Assembly (NCBI RefSeq): GCF_000002235.5
Contig: NW_022145539.1
Span: 38,501-102,500 of the forward strand
Direction: 5' to 3'
DNA length: 64,000 bases
Source: Strongylocentrotus purpuratus
Lineage: Eukaryota > Echinodermata > Echinoidea > Camarodonta > Strongylocentrotidae
This document shows, piece after piece, positions 63,773 to 64,000 of the stretch. Made by a program: the position numbers and the translations under genes. The notes beneath the pieces are model-generated. The model searched no databases. It was not told the origin of the DNA and worked only from the letters and a program-made list of their open reading frames with translations. Position 1 is the first letter of the stretch; every line of letters starts with the position of its first letter.

Positions 63773-63797
63773 AAATCAACTCAACTCAACTCAACTC
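63773..63797. repeat. (CAACT)n pentanucleotide tail
   Basis: Four to five TCAACTCAACT units, directly joined to the repeat end at 63798. Confidence 0.9.
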
Positions 63798-64000
63798 GTA
63801 TCGGACCAGTGAGGACGAGGTTTATAGCAATATGCACAGAGCCCCCTGTGCCTCGGACAGACACATGAACACGCATAAAGCCGAAGCTCTGCGATAGCTC
63901 CAGGGGGAGGGCTGGCCAGATTTAATGTTTGCAAGATGAATATGCATTGCAATAATTCCTCTTCTCCCTTTTCATAATGTTCGTAGCTTAATGGCGCCAA
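63798..64000 (-). mobile_element. 3' end of an unidentified retroelement with (GAGTT)n tail
   Basis: On the minus strand an open frame runs from the right edge to 63791. It encodes a Pro- and Cys-rich piece (PPPGAIAELRLYACSC, CPRHRGLCAYCYKPRPHW) and then meets a (GAGTT)n tail. A body ending in a pentamer tail is the mark of target-primed retrotransposition. I do not recognise the family; more of it should lie right of the window. Confidence 0.35.

Larger units (their letters stand above)
59260..64000. other. Intergenic block to right edge
   Basis: No gene recognised. 59.5-59.7 kb is CpG-rich (GGCGCGTCC, CGCGCGCGCAGC) without a recognisable promoter or exon. A SINE lies at 60.37 kb, CT/C/CA tracts at 61.03-61.21 kb, a T/C-rich stretch at 61.9-62.5 kb, a possible LINE tail at 62.74 kb and a repeat end at the right edge. 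63.0-63.7 kb shows nothing. Confidence 0.55.

Overview
The window looks like non-bacterial, intron-rich animal DNA, most likely from a marine invertebrate deuterostome and probably an echinoderm. The reasons are a LIM-only gene split by long introns, tRNA-derived SINEs with (ATT)n tails and AAAGCGCT-type 3' ends, short inverted-repeat DNA elements of the 'GGGACCC..TTTCACAAA' and 'GGGGCGGTATTCTGAAC' kinds, and very abundant (CT)n/(GA)n and poly-C/poly-G tracts. The species call is an inference from repeat style and cannot be proven here.

Only one protein-coding gene can be supported: the 3' part of an LMO4-type LIM-only transcription cofactor on the + strand. Its second LIM domain is one 262-nt exon at 11554-11815. 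It continues, after an 11.4-kb intron, into a terminal exon at 23258 that adds just Val-Cys-stop, which matches the Lys-Val-Cys end of vertebrate LMO4. The start of the protein and LIM1 lie upstream of the window; I looked for them in 1-11553 and did not find them. The 3' UTR starts at 23267, holds a Pumilio-type UGUACAUA site and a first AATAAA at 24221, and may run on to about 27 kb.

Layout: 1-11553 is intron (CT tracts, two minus-strand SINE pieces, a CpG-rich patch with a TATA box near 3.9 kb). 11554-11815 is the LIM2 exon, and a 150-bp MITE sits 26 bp past its donor site. 11816-23257 is the last intron, with several balanced-composition stretches that could be regulatory. 23258-27050 is the terminal exon and possible extended 3' UTR. 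27051-64000 is a gene desert of microsatellites, MITEs, SINEs, LINE 3' ends, a five-copy ~225-bp tandem array (45.2-46.4 kb) and a degenerate inverted minisatellite (29.3-29.8 kb).

Most open reading frames of 60-170 codons here are by-products of simple repeats (Ser/Leu/Pro or Arg/Glu runs) or chance. I see no viral element, no CRISPR array, no intact autonomous transposon and no clear new multi-gene system. The most interesting points are the two-residue terminal exon of LMO4, the MITE beside its donor site, the composite structure of the 36.2-37.1 kb element, and the mirror-arranged repeats at 27.5-28.4 and 29.3-29.8 kb.
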